A stretch of DNA of 64,000 bases from Saccharopolyspora rhizosphaerae. GTDB taxonomy: Bacteria; Actinomycetota; Actinomycetes; Mycobacteriales; Pseudonocardiaceae. The stretch lies in the NCBI RefSeq assembly GCF_003931915.1, contig NZ_RSAA01000005.1, forward strand, positions 62,001-126,000, given 5' to 3'. The number at the start of each line of letters is the position of its first letter. Position 1 is the first letter of the stretch. The notes under the pieces were generated by a model that saw only the letters and a program-made list of their open reading frames with translations, was not told the DNA's origin and did no database searches. Positions 8,499 through 16,775 of this stretch are shown piece after piece. The translations under genes and the position numbers were made by a program.

Positions 8499-9365
8499 GT
8501 GGCCGACCTCAACCGCGAACTCAGCGACTTCCTGCGCCGCGCTCGCGCGCAGGTCGATCCGTCGCGCGCGGGCCTGCCCCCGGACGGACGCGTCCGGCGG
8601 GTCCCGGGCTTGCGCCGGGAGGAGGTGGCCCGGCTGGCCGGCGTGTCGACCGACTACTACACGCGGCTCGAGCAGGGCCGCCGCATCACGCCCTCCCCCT
8701 CCGTGATCGAGGCGATCGGCCGCGCCCTCGACCTCGACGCCGCCGGACGGGCCCACCTGGAAGACCTCATCGAACCGGGAACGGGGCCGCGTCGGCCCGC
8801 CGCGGTGCAACGACTGCGGCCTGGTCTGCACCAGCTGGTGGACGCCCTCGACGGTGAGCCCGCGCTGGTGCTCGGGCGGCGCCTGGACGTGCTCGCCGCG
8901 AACCGCATGGCCAAGGCGCTGTTCACCGACTTCGACGCGATGCCGGCGACCGAGCGCAACTACGCGCGCTGGATGTTCCTCGACGAGGCCGCCCGAGCGC
9001 TCTTCGTCGACTGGGAGACCCAGGCCCGCAACACCGTGGAGACGCTCCGCTTCGAGGTCGGCCGCGACCCCCACGACCGCGGCACCGCCGAGCTGGTCGC
9101 CGAGCTACGCCGGCGCAGCACCGACTTCGACCGGTGGTGGGAGCAGCACCGGGTCCACCAGCGCACCCACGGCTCGAAACGCCTGCGGCACCCGGTCGTC
9201 GGTGATCTCACGGTGGAGTTCGAAACGCTCACCCCGCCAGGCGACCCGGACACCACGGTGTTCCTCTACACCGCCGAGCCCCACTCACCGTCGCAGCGGG
9301 CGCTCGACCTCCTGGCAAGCTGGGCGGCCCCGGAACCGCTGGAGCCTCGCCGCGGCGACGGGTGA
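8499..9365 (+). CDS. XRE-family regulator with MmyB-like ligand-binding domain
   Basis: Cytoplasmic regulator of 288 aa. The N-terminal helix-turn-helix reads VPGLRREEVARLAGVSTDYY followed by RLEQGR, typical of the actinobacterial XRE/MmyB group. The C-terminal ~180 residues match the small-molecule-binding domain of that group (EPALVLGRRLDVLAANRMAKALF near its start). These proteins often regulate an adjacent divergent oxidoreductase or stress gene, here the DJ-1-like gene. The GTG start at 8499 gives MADLNREL. No strong ribosome site is seen, so a short-leader transcript is possible. Confidence 0.88.
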   Translation: MADLNRELSDFLRRARAQVDPSRAGLPPDGRVRRVPGLRREEVARLAGVSTDYYTRLEQGRRITPSPSVIEAIGRALDLDAAGRAHLEDLIEPGTGPRRPAAVQRLRPGLHQLVDALDGEPALVLGRRLDVLAANRMAKALFTDFDAMPATERNYARWMFLDEAARALFVDWETQARNTVETLRFEVGRDPHDRGTAELVAELRRRSTDFDRWWEQHRVHQRTHGSKRLRHPVVGDLTVEFETLTPPGDPDTTVFLYTAEPHSPSQRALDLLASWAAPEPLEPRRGDG

Positions 9366-9811
9366 GCACCGTTGTTCACCACCCCTGCGGGGCGGCGGGC
9401 GGGTCAGCGTACGAAGGAGGTGAAGAGTTGCAGCCAGGCGGCCCTGAGCAGGAGGCGGGTGGCACTCGCCCTGTCCTCGTCGGCGGTCCGTTGCCGGCGG
9501 ATGTTGCGCACCAGGAAACCTCTTCGAATCCGTCGGGCCGGGCGTCGTCGCACAGCGGCCCTGGAGCTTTCGACGCCTGGCGGGACTCCGTTGTCTCGCC
9601 AGGCCGCACACCCGGCCACATGGCGGGCTGCGCCCGATACCTTGGCGGTTACCTCGCGTTCACGCAAGGGTCTTTTTCGCGAGAACGCCGCCGCCCGATC
9701 GAAAACGCACGTCTGACCTGGGATGATCACACTCGGGTGAGCCGATCGTGCGGAGCAGCGTCGTCTGCTGCGAACGGCGGCTTGCGCATCGGACCGATCA
9801 GGAGGGCACGC
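9366..9811. other. 446-base intergenic region, no gene seen
   Basis: The gap separates the XRE gene from the aldo/keto reductase gene. Several open frames cross it but none has a ribosome site together with a recognisable product. The last ~100 bases should hold the promoter of the reductase gene. No clear operator was found. Confidence 0.5.
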
Positions 9812-10813
9812 ATGCACTACCGGCATCTGGGCAGCAGCGGCATGGTGATCAGCGAGATCGTCTACGGGAACTGGATCACCCACGGCTCCCAGGTCGAGGA
9901 GACGGCCGCTGTGGCCTGCGTCCGGGCCGCGCTGAACAACGGCATCACGAGTTTCGACACCGCCGACGTCTACGCAGGTGGACGGGCCGAGGAGGTGCTG
10001 GGGCGGGCGCTGAAGGCGGAGCGCCGCGAAGGGCTGGAGATCTTCACGAAGGTCTACCACCCGATGGGCGAGGGCAAGAACGACCGCGGCCTGTCCCGCA
10101 AGCACATCATGGAGTCGATCGACAACTCGCTGCGCAGGTTGCAGACCGACTACGTCGACCTCTACCAGGCCCACCGCTACGACCCGGAGACCCCGCTCGA
10201 GGAGACGATGGAGGCCTTCGCCGACGTCGTCCGCAGCGGGAAGGCCCACTACATCGGCGTTTCCGAGTGGACCGCCGAGCAGATCCGGGCCGGGCACGCG
10301 CTCGCCCGCGAGCTGCGGATCCCGCTGGTGTCGAACCAGCCGCAGTACTCCGCGCTGTGGCGGGTCATCGAGGGCGAGGTCGTGCCGGCCTCCCGCGAGC
10401 TGGGCATCGGACAGATCGTCTTCTCCCCCATCGCCCAGGGCGTGCTGACCGGCAAGTACCTGCCCGGCTCCGAGCCGCCGGCGGGCTCGCGCGCCACGGA
10501 CGAGAGCGGGTCGGTGTTCGTGGCCCGCTACCTGCGCGAGGAGGTCCTGGAGCGGGTCCAGCAGCTCAAGCCCCTCGCCGGGGAAGCGGGCTTGACGCTG
10601 GCGCAACTGGCGGTCGCGTGGGTGTTGCAGAACGACAACGTCTCGGCCGCCATCATCGGCGCCTCCCGGCCCGAGCAGGTCTCGGAGAACGCGGTCGCCG
10701 CGGGCGTGCGGCTCGACGACGACCTGGTCTCGAAGGTCAACGAGATCCTCGCCCCGGTCGCGGTGACCGACCCCGGCAAGACCGCGGAGAACGCGCCGAA
10801 GTCCCGGAGCTGA
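9812..10813 (+). CDS. Aldo/keto reductase (Kv-beta-subunit-like)
   Basis: NADPH-dependent carbonyl reductase of 333 aa with the (beta/alpha)8 AKR fold. The catalytic tetrad is visible: Asp49 and Tyr54 in SFDTADVYAGG, Lys in EIFTKVYHP, and His in DLYQAHRYD. The C-terminal AIIGASRPEQVSENA block is the AKR cofactor region. The opening MHYRHLGSSG is characteristic of the branch related to potassium-channel beta subunits. AGGAGGG (9800-9806) places the start at ATG 9812. It is transcribed with or just ahead of the HAD hydrolase 77 bases downstream. The natural substrate is unknown. Confidence 0.92.
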   Translation: MHYRHLGSSGMVISEIVYGNWITHGSQVEETAAVACVRAALNNGITSFDTADVYAGGRAEEVLGRALKAERREGLEIFTKVYHPMGEGKNDRGLSRKHIMESIDNSLRRLQTDYVDLYQAHRYDPETPLEETMEAFADVVRSGKAHYIGVSEWTAEQIRAGHALARELRIPLVSNQPQYSALWRVIEGEVVPASRELGIGQIVFSPIAQGVLTGKYLPGSEPPAGSRATDESGSVFVARYLREEVLERVQQLKPLAGEAGLTLAQLAVAWVLQNDNVSAAIIGASRPEQVSENAVAAGVRLDDDLVSKVNEILAPVAVTDPGKTAENAPKSRS

Positions 10814-10890
10814 GCTCCCGCGTCGCCCTTCCGGGCGTGCCGACGAGGTCGTACGCTGCGAGCCGTTGGCCACGACCCGGGAGGGCGACG

Positions 10891-11613
10891 ATGCGACCGC
10901 AACGCCTGGTGGACGCGGTGCTGTTCGACACCTTCGGCACCGCCGTCGACTGGCGCACCGGTGTCGCGCAGGCGGTCTCGCAGTTCACGAGCGAGGTGGA
11001 CCCGAACGAGTTCGCGCTGGCGTGGCGCGGCCGCTACCAGCCGTCGATGGCCCCGATCCGCGCCGGCGAACGGGAGTTCGTCGACCTCGACGTCCTGCAC
11101 CGCGAGAACCTCGAAGCCACCGCAGCGGAGTTCGGCCTGGACCTGGGCAATTCCGATCCGTCCGATGTGGACCACCTCAACCGCGCCTGGCACCGGCTGT
11201 CCGCCTGGCCCGACAGCACCCCCGGACTCACAGAGCTCAAACGCGAGTTCATCGTCGGCCCGCTCTCCAACGGCCACACCGCGCTCCTGACGAACATGGC
11301 CAAGCACGCGGGCCTGCCGTGGGACGTCATCATCGGCTCGGACTTCACCCGCACCTACAAACCCGACCCGAACGCCTACCTCCGCACGGCCGAGGTCCTC
11401 CGCCTCCCCCCGCACCGCGTGATGCTCTGCGCGGCCCACAACGCCGACCTCGCCGCAGCGAAGGACGTCGGCTTCCGCACGGCCTTCATCCCGAGACCCA
11501 CGGAGTACGGACCCGCCCAGCGCGAAGACCTCCACGCCACAGGCGTCTGGGACGTCCTCGCCCGCGACGTGGTCGACCTCGCGACCCAACTGCGCGAGCA
11601 CGCCTCTGCGTGA
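10891..11613 (+). CDS. HAD-superfamily hydrolase, type II haloacid dehalogenase-like
   Basis: Hydrolase of 240 aa. Motif I is LFDTFGT with nucleophile Asp13. The middle Ser motif is GPLSNGHTALL, the Lys motif is TYKPDPNAY, and the acidic motif IV lies around CAAHNADLAAAKDVG. The layout fits type II 2-haloacid dehalogenases, but many relatives hydrolyse phosphate or unknown esters, so the substrate is open. GGGAGGG at 10879-10885 supports ATG 10891. It lies downstream of the aldo/keto reductase on the same strand and converges with the PrsW gene with only 11 bases between stops. Confidence 0.85.
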   Translation: MRPQRLVDAVLFDTFGTAVDWRTGVAQAVSQFTSEVDPNEFALAWRGRYQPSMAPIRAGEREFVDLDVLHRENLEATAAEFGLDLGNSDPSDVDHLNRAWHRLSAWPDSTPGLTELKREFIVGPLSNGHTALLTNMAKHAGLPWDVIIGSDFTRTYKPDPNAYLRTAEVLRLPPHRVMLCAAHNADLAAAKDVGFRTAFIPRPTEYGPAQREDLHATGVWDVLARDVVDLATQLREHASA

Positions 11614-11624
11614 AGACCTCCCGG

Positions 11625-12899
11625 TCACCGCTGCCAGGGCGGTTGCTGGCCTGGCGGTGGGGAGACCGGGCGCAGCTTGTGGGTGGGCATGTCGGTGAGC
11701 TGCTGGGGCAGGACGAAGAAACCGGAGCGTTGGTCGCGGGCCCACGGGGCCGGTTGGGGTCGTGGGGTGCGGCGGAAGAAGGCGTCGCGGGCGTGGCGCA
11801 TGAGGATGACGATCTGGTCGCGGCGGACGAAGAACGACTGCGGGTCGATCGTGCGGCGTTCGGCGCGGGAGTGCAGCAGGGCCAGTTCCGTGGCCGCGAG
11901 CTGGTAGTCGCCCATGGCGCGCACTCCGATGTTGCCGGCTTGGTGCCAGGCCCAGTTGAGGGCGTGGCGGCGGCCCTTCATCGTGGCCAGCATGGGGATG
12001 TCGTTGGGGGCGATCAGTCCGCTGGGGACGTAGGCGGGCAGGTAGCGGCCGATCATGTGCACCAGCCGCCGGCGGTCGCGGATCAGGACGACCACCAGGA
12101 CCAGCAGCACCACGGCTTCCACGAGGTAGGCCAGGACCAGGCCGCCGAGGCCGAACAGCACCGAACCGCCGTTCCACAGCGCGTGCAGGAAGACCGCCGC
12201 GCACCAGCCGACGATCGGCGCGAAGAACCGGCCGGCACCTCGGTGCGTGGCGGCGTAGGCGATGCCGAGCCCGGTCATCGCGGTGTACATCGGGTGGCCC
12301 AGCGGGGCCACCACACCGCGGATCAGCACCGTTCCCCAGATCTCGCCGGGAACCGAGGCCAGGCCCTGCATGTAGTAGAGGACGTTCTCGACCAGGGCGA
12401 AGCCCAGCCCGCACATGCCCGCGTAGACGATCCCGTCGGTCGGACCGTCGATCTCGGTGCGGCGCACCACCAGCAGGAACACCAGCAGCGCGCCCTTGAA
12501 GCTCTCCTCCACGACCGGGGCGATCACCGCCACCGTCAGCACCGTCGCCGGCTCCGGGCCCAGCGCCACGGCCAGCACCGACTCGCCGAGGGAGTTGACG
12601 ATCAAGGCACCGAGGAGCGCCACACCGGCTCCCCAGCCGAAGGCGACGACCAGGTTGAGCCTCGGTTCCGGTTCGAGCCGGTCCACCAGCAGGATCAGCG
12701 CCACCAGCACGATCGCCGTCGGCAGCGCGAGCAGCATGCCGATCACGACGTTGCCCGGCGCACCAGGCACCAGGAGGAAGAGCGAGCTCAGCGCCAGCAG
12801 CAGGCAGATGCCGGAGATCACCAATCCGATGATCAGCGACACCGGTGCGCGGTTGGAGGTGCGGCCTTCCAGGACCGACTGCGGGCTGAGAGCGAGCAT
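11625..12899 (-). CDS. PrsW-family intramembrane metalloprotease
   Basis: Polytopic membrane protein of 424 aa. The PrsW motifs are in order: VVEESFKG (two Glu plus Lys), FALVENVLYY, HPMYTAMTG and HALWNGG, which together should form the metal-binding active site within the membrane. PrsW enzymes cut membrane substrates such as anti-sigma factors. No anti-sigma factor is adjacent, so the target is unknown. The soluble tail of ~130 residues is longer than in Bacillus PrsW. The start MLALSPQSV at 12899 sits just before the first membrane segment; an upstream in-frame extension to 13016 has no family support. Confidence 0.88.
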   Translation of the reverse strand: MLALSPQSVLEGRTSNRAPVSLIIGLVISGICLLLALSSLFLLVPGAPGNVVIGMLLALPTAIVLVALILLVDRLEPEPRLNLVVAFGWGAGVALLGALIVNSLGESVLAVALGPEPATVLTVAVIAPVVEESFKGALLVFLLVVRRTEIDGPTDGIVYAGMCGLGFALVENVLYYMQGLASVPGEIWGTVLIRGVVAPLGHPMYTAMTGLGIAYAATHRGAGRFFAPIVGWCAAVFLHALWNGGSVLFGLGGLVLAYLVEAVVLLVLVVVLIRDRRRLVHMIGRYLPAYVPSGLIAPNDIPMLATMKGRRHALNWAWHQAGNIGVRAMGDYQLAATELALLHSRAERRTIDPQSFFVRRDQIVILMRHARDAFFRRTPRPQPAPWARDQRSGFFVLPQQLTDMPTHKLRPVSPPPGQQPPWQR

Positions 12900-13038
12900 G
12901 CCCGGCAGCGTAGGAGATGAACCGCGATCGCGTCCGGTCAGCCCCGGAGGAGCCCAGGGCTGACCGGAGCGCTCCAGCACGGCGCCGCGTGACGACGACC
13001 GTCCACAACGGACCAATGGTCGTTCGGTGGCGATCAGC

Positions 13039-14337
13039 TCATCCTGCGGACTGCTCCTGCTCGGCCTGCGCGATCGTGGCGGTGAGGACCTCCAGCGCGT
13101 GGTGCGCTTCGGACTCGGTGAGCGTCATCGGCGGAGCCAGCCGCAGGACGTTGCCGTACAAGCCGCCCTTGCCCACCAGCAGCCCGCGCTGCTTGGTCAG
13201 CTCCATCACGCGAGCCGCGGCCTCCGGTGCCGGCTCCTTGGTGCCCGGGACGACGAGTTCGACGCCGATCATCAGGCCCTTGCCGCGCACGTCACCGATC
13301 ATCGCGCTGTCGTGGGACCGCAGTCCCTGCAGCAGTTGGGAACCCAGCTTGGCGGCGTTGCTCTGCAGGTCGTGCTCGAGCAGGTGGTCGAGCGCGGCGT
13401 GCGCACCAGCGGTGGAGATCGGGTTGCCGCCGAAGGTGGAGATCGAGTTCGCTCCGATGTCGTCGATCAGCTCGGCGTCGGCGACCAGCCCACCGATCGC
13501 CAACCCGTTGCCCAGGCCCTTGGCGAAGGTCATCGCGTGCGGGGTGACCCCGTGGGCCTGGATGCCCCAGAAGTGCTCGCCGGTGCGACCCCAGCCGGTC
13601 TGCACCTCGTCGGAGATCAGCAGGATGCCGTACTCGTCGAGGACTTCGGCGAACGCGCCCAGCAACCCGTCGGGCGGGGTCGCGAACCCGCCGACGCCCT
13701 GGATCGGCTCGGCGATCATGCAGGCCACGTCACCGGCGGTGGTCGTCTCGATGACCTCGCGCAGGTCGTCGACGCAGGCGGCGATGTAGTCGGTGTCGGA
13801 GAGGTGCGCGAACGGGCTGCGGTAGCGGTAGCCGCCGTGCACGTAGCTGACCTTCACCGGGGAGAGCGAGGTCGCCGACCAGCCGCGGTTGCCGGTCACG
13901 GCCAGCGTCGCGAAAGCCCTGCCGTGGTAGGAGTTGCGCAGCGCGAGGACCTGGTTGCTGCGGCGCTTCTGGGTGGCCAGCATCAGCGCGGTCTCGTTGG
14001 CCTCGGTCCCGGAGTTGGTGAAGAAGACCTTCGGGTGGCTGAGCCCGGACAGCTCGGCGATGCGCTCGGCCAGCTCCACCTGCTGCCGGATCAGGTACAG
14101 GGTCGAGGTGTGCAACACCCCGGTGTCGACCTGGCGGCGGATCGCGTCGCTGATCTCGTCGATGTCGTAGCCGATGGCGTTGGTGAGGATGCCCGCGAAG
14201 AAGTCGAGGTAGGTGTTGCCGTCGGCGTCGGTGACGTGGCGTCCCGCGCCGCTGACGATCTCGATCGGCTCCTCGTAGTACAGCGACAGCCAATCCGGCA
14301 TCACGGCCTTGTGCCGCGCCAACAGCGATTCCGACAT
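13039..14337 (-). CDS. Class III aminotransferase (4-aminobutyrate/ornithine transaminase-like)
   Basis: PLP enzyme of 432 aa, full length for class III transaminases. Visible landmarks are FTNSGTEANETALMLA (phosphate-binding), the Asp-containing LLISDEVQTGWGRTG, and the PLP Lys in MTFAKGLGNGLAIGG. It moves an amino group from an omega-amino or beta-amino donor to a keto acid. Donor specificity cannot be read from motifs, and relatives are labelled GABA, beta-alanine-glyoxylate or simply aspartate aminotransferase family. AGGAGGA lies just upstream of ATG 14337. It stands alone, without a semialdehyde dehydrogenase neighbour. Confidence 0.9.
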   Translation of the reverse strand: MSESLLARHKAVMPDWLSLYYEEPIEIVSGAGRHVTDADGNTYLDFFAGILTNAIGYDIDEISDAIRRQVDTGVLHTSTLYLIRQQVELAERIAELSGLSHPKVFFTNSGTEANETALMLATQKRRSNQVLALRNSYHGRAFATLAVTGNRGWSATSLSPVKVSYVHGGYRYRSPFAHLSDTDYIAACVDDLREVIETTTAGDVACMIAEPIQGVGGFATPPDGLLGAFAEVLDEYGILLISDEVQTGWGRTGEHFWGIQAHGVTPHAMTFAKGLGNGLAIGGLVADAELIDDIGANSISTFGGNPISTAGAHAALDHLLEHDLQSNAAKLGSQLLQGLRSHDSAMIGDVRGKGLMIGVELVVPGTKEPAPEAAARVMELTKQRGLLVGKGGLYGNVLRLAPPMTLTESEAHHALEVLTATIAQAEQEQSAG

Positions 14338-14722
14338 GCTTCCTCCTGCTCCTGCGACTCCGTGGCGGTCCGGCCAGTCTCCCGTCTCGGAGGCCGCGCG
14401 GCCATGGCTCGGTGCTGTGATCGACGCGGCCGAAGCCGCGCACCGCTACCCCCGATGACCACACGGGCACCAGGTGTAGCCTGTGCCCCGCCGGTCACGC
14501 CGCACCAGCACCTCCCCCCAGTAGCTGGCGCCGGCGTGGCCGGCCCTCATCCACCTCTTCCCCCGAAGGGCCCAACGCCGGCGTTCTCCACGGCACCCAG
14601 AGGCCCCTTTCGGGTGATCAACCGGGCGTTCCGCCGCATGGTCGCTGGGCCGAACGGGTCAACCCACCTAGCCTCGCGTCACGCGCGCCTCGTGGACGAG
14701 TCCCGTCCACGGAGGTGGGAAC
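14338..14722. other. 385-base divergent intergenic region with a structured element
   Basis: This gap lies between the aminotransferase start (minus) and the small coupled pair (plus). No gene is seen. It contains the nested inverted repeats at 14562-14614 and must hold promoters for both sides. Confidence 0.5.
14562..14614. promoter_or_regulatory. Nested inverted repeats, possible structured leader
   Basis: CCCGAAGGG (14562-14570) pairs with CCCTTTCGGG (14605-14614) with one bulge. The 12-base perfect palindrome AACGCCGGCGTT lies inside at 14574-14585. It could act as a leader for the minus-strand aminotransferase or the plus-strand small genes. It does not match a riboswitch class I know. 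Confidence 0.3.
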
Positions 14723-14830
14723 ATGATCAACCAACACCACAACGCCCAGTCCGTCCACGGCCTGCCGGGAGACCCGGTGGACACGAGCCTGCGACCGGGC
14801 GGAGCACAACCACCGGGGACGATGCTATGA
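14723..14830 (+). CDS. 35-residue small protein, first of a coupled pair
   Basis: A short frame beginning MINQHHNAQSV and ending GTML. GGAGG (14711-14715) lies seven bases before ATG 14723, an unusually good ribosome site for this genome. Its stop TGA 14828-14830 overlaps the ATG of the next small gene (ATGA), the usual sign of translational coupling. The product is hydrophilic, rich in Gln, His, Pro and Gly, with no membrane segment. It may be a real small protein or a leader peptide that brings ribosomes to the next gene. No family is recognised. Confidence 0.5.
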   Translation: MINQHHNAQSVHGLPGDPVDTSLRPGGAQPPGTML

Positions 14831-15057
14831 GCGCAGTGGTCGCGGTCCGGTTCGCCGCAGGCGTGGTCGCCGAGTCCCGCCGCCAGACGCACCTGGCGAG
14901 CAGGCCGGAAGGACCGTTCCCGGCCGCCTGGCGCACGTTGTGCGGCCTGCAGATCCCCTCGTACGCGGCTCAGGTGTCCGAACAGCCGACCGGGATGCCG
15001 TGCGTGCGCTGCATGTCACGGCTTCCCGCGCCGGCGGAACCGGAGCTGGAGCAGTGA
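14827..15057 (+). CDS. 76-residue small protein with a Cys-rich end
   Basis: Unrecognised small protein starting MSAVVAVRF. It has one Cys in WRTLCG and a CVRC pair near the end (GMPCVRCMSR), plus a His in QTHLAS, so a small zinc-binding site is plausible. The start ATG 14827 overlaps the stop of the 35-residue frame, which argues for this start over others in the frame. It converges with egtD with a single base between the two stops. Similar short proteins with a TLCG...PCxxC pattern occur, as far as I recall, in related actinobacteria without known function. Confidence 0.6.
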   Translation: MSAVVAVRFAAGVVAESRRQTHLASRPEGPFPAAWRTLCGLQIPSYAAQVSEQPTGMPCVRCMSRLPAPAEPELEQ

Positions 15058-15058
15058 T

Positions 15059-16024
15059 TCAGCGCGCGATCGACAACGACAGCGCGAACTCCCCCGCGTC
15101 GTCGAGCCACCAGTGCCGCAGGTCGAAACCGGCCACGGCCAGCTCGTCGGCGATGCGGTTGCGGCGGAACTTGGCCGAGATCTCGGTCCGGATCTCCTCG
15201 CCCTCGGCGAAGTCCACCTCCAGCGCCAGCTCGCGCACCCGGACGTGCATCGGGCGCCCGGCGCGCAGCCGCATCTCGATCCACTCCTGATCGGCGTTCC
15301 ACCGCGCGACGTGCTCGAAGGCGTCCACGTCGAAGTCGGCGCCGAGCCGCTGGTTGAGCACCCGCAGCACGTTGCGGTTGAACTCCGCGGTCACGCCGCG
15401 GGCGTCGGCGTAGGCGCGGACCAGCCGGGAGGGCTCCTTAACCAGGTCGGTGCCCAGCAGCAGCCACTCCCCCGGACGCATCGTGCCGTGCAGCGCGGCG
15501 AAGAACCCGGCGCGCTCCTCCGGCAGGAGGTTCCCGATGGTCCCGCCCAGGAACGCCACCAGCCGGTCTTCGCCGCCGTCGAGCCGACCGGTGGTGAAGT
15601 CGTCGACGACCCCGGAGACCTCCAGCTCCGGGTACTCGGCTTCGATCGCGGCGACCGCGCCGCGCAGCGCCGACTCGGAGACGTCCAGCGGCACGAACCG
15701 GCTCAGCGTGCCGTGCTTGCCGAGGGCGTCGAGCAGCAGCCGGGTCTTCTCCGACGATCCCGAGCCCAGTTCGACCAACGTGGCGGCGCCGGTGAGCTCG
15801 GCGATGGTCAGCGCGGTGCGCCGAAGGATCTGGTGCTCGGCGCGGGTCTGGTAGTACTCCTCGAGCTCGGTGATCTGCTCGAACAGCTCGCTGCCCGCGG
15901 CGTCGTAGAACCACTTGGGCGAGAGCCACTTCGGGTGGTCGGTGAGCCCTTCGCGGACCTCGGCGCGCAGATCGCGGTCGGCGTCGGCCTCGGTGAAGCG
16001 CACGGTCAGTTCGGGATGTCGCAC
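15059..16024 (-). CDS. egtD: EgtD, L-histidine N-alpha-methyltransferase
   Basis: SAM-dependent enzyme of 321 aa that trimethylates histidine to hercynine, the first step of ergothioneine synthesis. The SAM motif is LVELGSGSSEKTRLLLDAL, and the preceding LEEYYQTRAEHQIL holds the Tyr/Arg residues typical of EgtD. The GTG start at 16024 follows GGGGGAGGA closely and overlaps the end of egtC by 19 bases. The operon order is egtA-egtB-egtC-egtD. No egtE C-S lyase follows: the next gene downstream is on the opposite strand. Confidence 0.95.
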   Translation of the reverse strand: MRHPELTVRFTEADADRDLRAEVREGLTDHPKWLSPKWFYDAAGSELFEQITELEEYYQTRAEHQILRRTALTIAELTGAATLVELGSGSSEKTRLLLDALGKHGTLSRFVPLDVSESALRGAVAAIEAEYPELEVSGVVDDFTTGRLDGGEDRLVAFLGGTIGNLLPEERAGFFAALHGTMRPGEWLLLGTDLVKEPSRLVRAYADARGVTAEFNRNVLRVLNQRLGADFDVDAFEHVARWNADQEWIEMRLRAGRPMHVRVRELALEVDFAEGEEIRTEISAKFRRNRIADELAVAGFDLRHWWLDDAGEFALSLSIAR

Positions 16025-16773
16025 GAATCCTCCCCCAGGGAGATGACCTCGGTGTGTTCGGTGTCGGCGACCACCAGGCAGCGGTCGGGGATCTCCACCC
16101 ACTCGGCCCGGTCGGTGTGGCCGAACGGTTCGGAGGCGACCGTCACCGCGTCCGGTTCCCGGCGCACCCACAGCGAGTGCGTCCAGGTGGTGGCCACGAT
16201 CCGGTCGCTGTCTCCGAGCAGCAGGTTCAGCCGCGAGTCCGGCGCGGCGGCGTGCACCTCGGCGACCAGCTCCGCCACCGCGGTGGCGGGCGCGGCGCCG
16301 TCGGCGAGGCGCTGCCGCAGCAGCGCCCACAGCACGGCTGAGTCGGTGGGCTGGGTGGTGAGCAGCTCCGCCGGGTCCAGCCGGGCGGCGAGCTTGGCCA
16401 GCGAGTCCGGCCACCCGCCGACCTTGCCGTTGTGGCTGAACAGCCACCGCCCGTCGGTCAGCGGCGCGCACAGGTCGGGCCCGACGGGCATGCCGACGGT
16501 CGCCGAGCGCACGGACGCCACCACCGCCGAGGCCCGAAGGTCCCGGGCCAGGGCCGGGAAGGACGTGTCGGTCCACATCGCCGCACCGTTGCGGTAGACA
16601 CCGGTGGTGCCGTCGTCGCGGAACCAGCCGGCGCCGAAGCCGTCGGCGTTGACGGTCCCGCCGCCGCGCATGTCGTTCGGGGCCCAGGACTGCTCCAGCA
16701 ACGAGTGCGCCGGGTCGAGCAGCAGCTCGGCCAGCGACACGGGAGGCCCGAGGCGACCCAGGTGCCGGCACAT
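16006..16773 (-). CDS. egtC: EgtC, gamma-glutamyl hercynylcysteine sulfoxide amidohydrolase
   Basis: Class II glutamine amidotransferase-like enzyme of 255 aa that removes the gamma-glutamyl group from the sulfoxide made by EgtB. The N-terminal nucleophile is Cys2 (MCRHLGRLG), exposed after Met removal. NADGFGAGWF and the later SHNGKVGGW are standard Ntn-hydrolase blocks. Its ATG starts two bases after the egtB stop, so it is probably translated by the same ribosomes. Confidence 0.95.
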   Translation of the reverse strand: MCRHLGRLGPPVSLAELLLDPAHSLLEQSWAPNDMRGGGTVNADGFGAGWFRDDGTTGVYRNGAAMWTDTSFPALARDLRASAVVASVRSATVGMPVGPDLCAPLTDGRWLFSHNGKVGGWPDSLAKLAARLDPAELLTTQPTDSAVLWALLRQRLADGAAPATAVAELVAEVHAAAPDSRLNLLLGDSDRIVATTWTHSLWVRREPDAVTVASEPFGHTDRAEWVEIPDRCLVVADTEHTEVISLGEDSCDIPN

Positions 16774-16775
16774 GG

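Noticed and set aside
9366-9811. Small gene in the gap before the aldo/keto reductase
   Set aside because: A GGAGGTGAAGAG stretch near 9416 looks like a ribosome site, but the frame after it is short of any family features and runs into the reductase gene frame.
13039-14337. Class III aminotransferase as a substitute EgtE
   Set aside because: EgtE is a class V-type PLP lyase. This protein has all class III transaminase motifs and is separated from the operon by opposite-strand genes.
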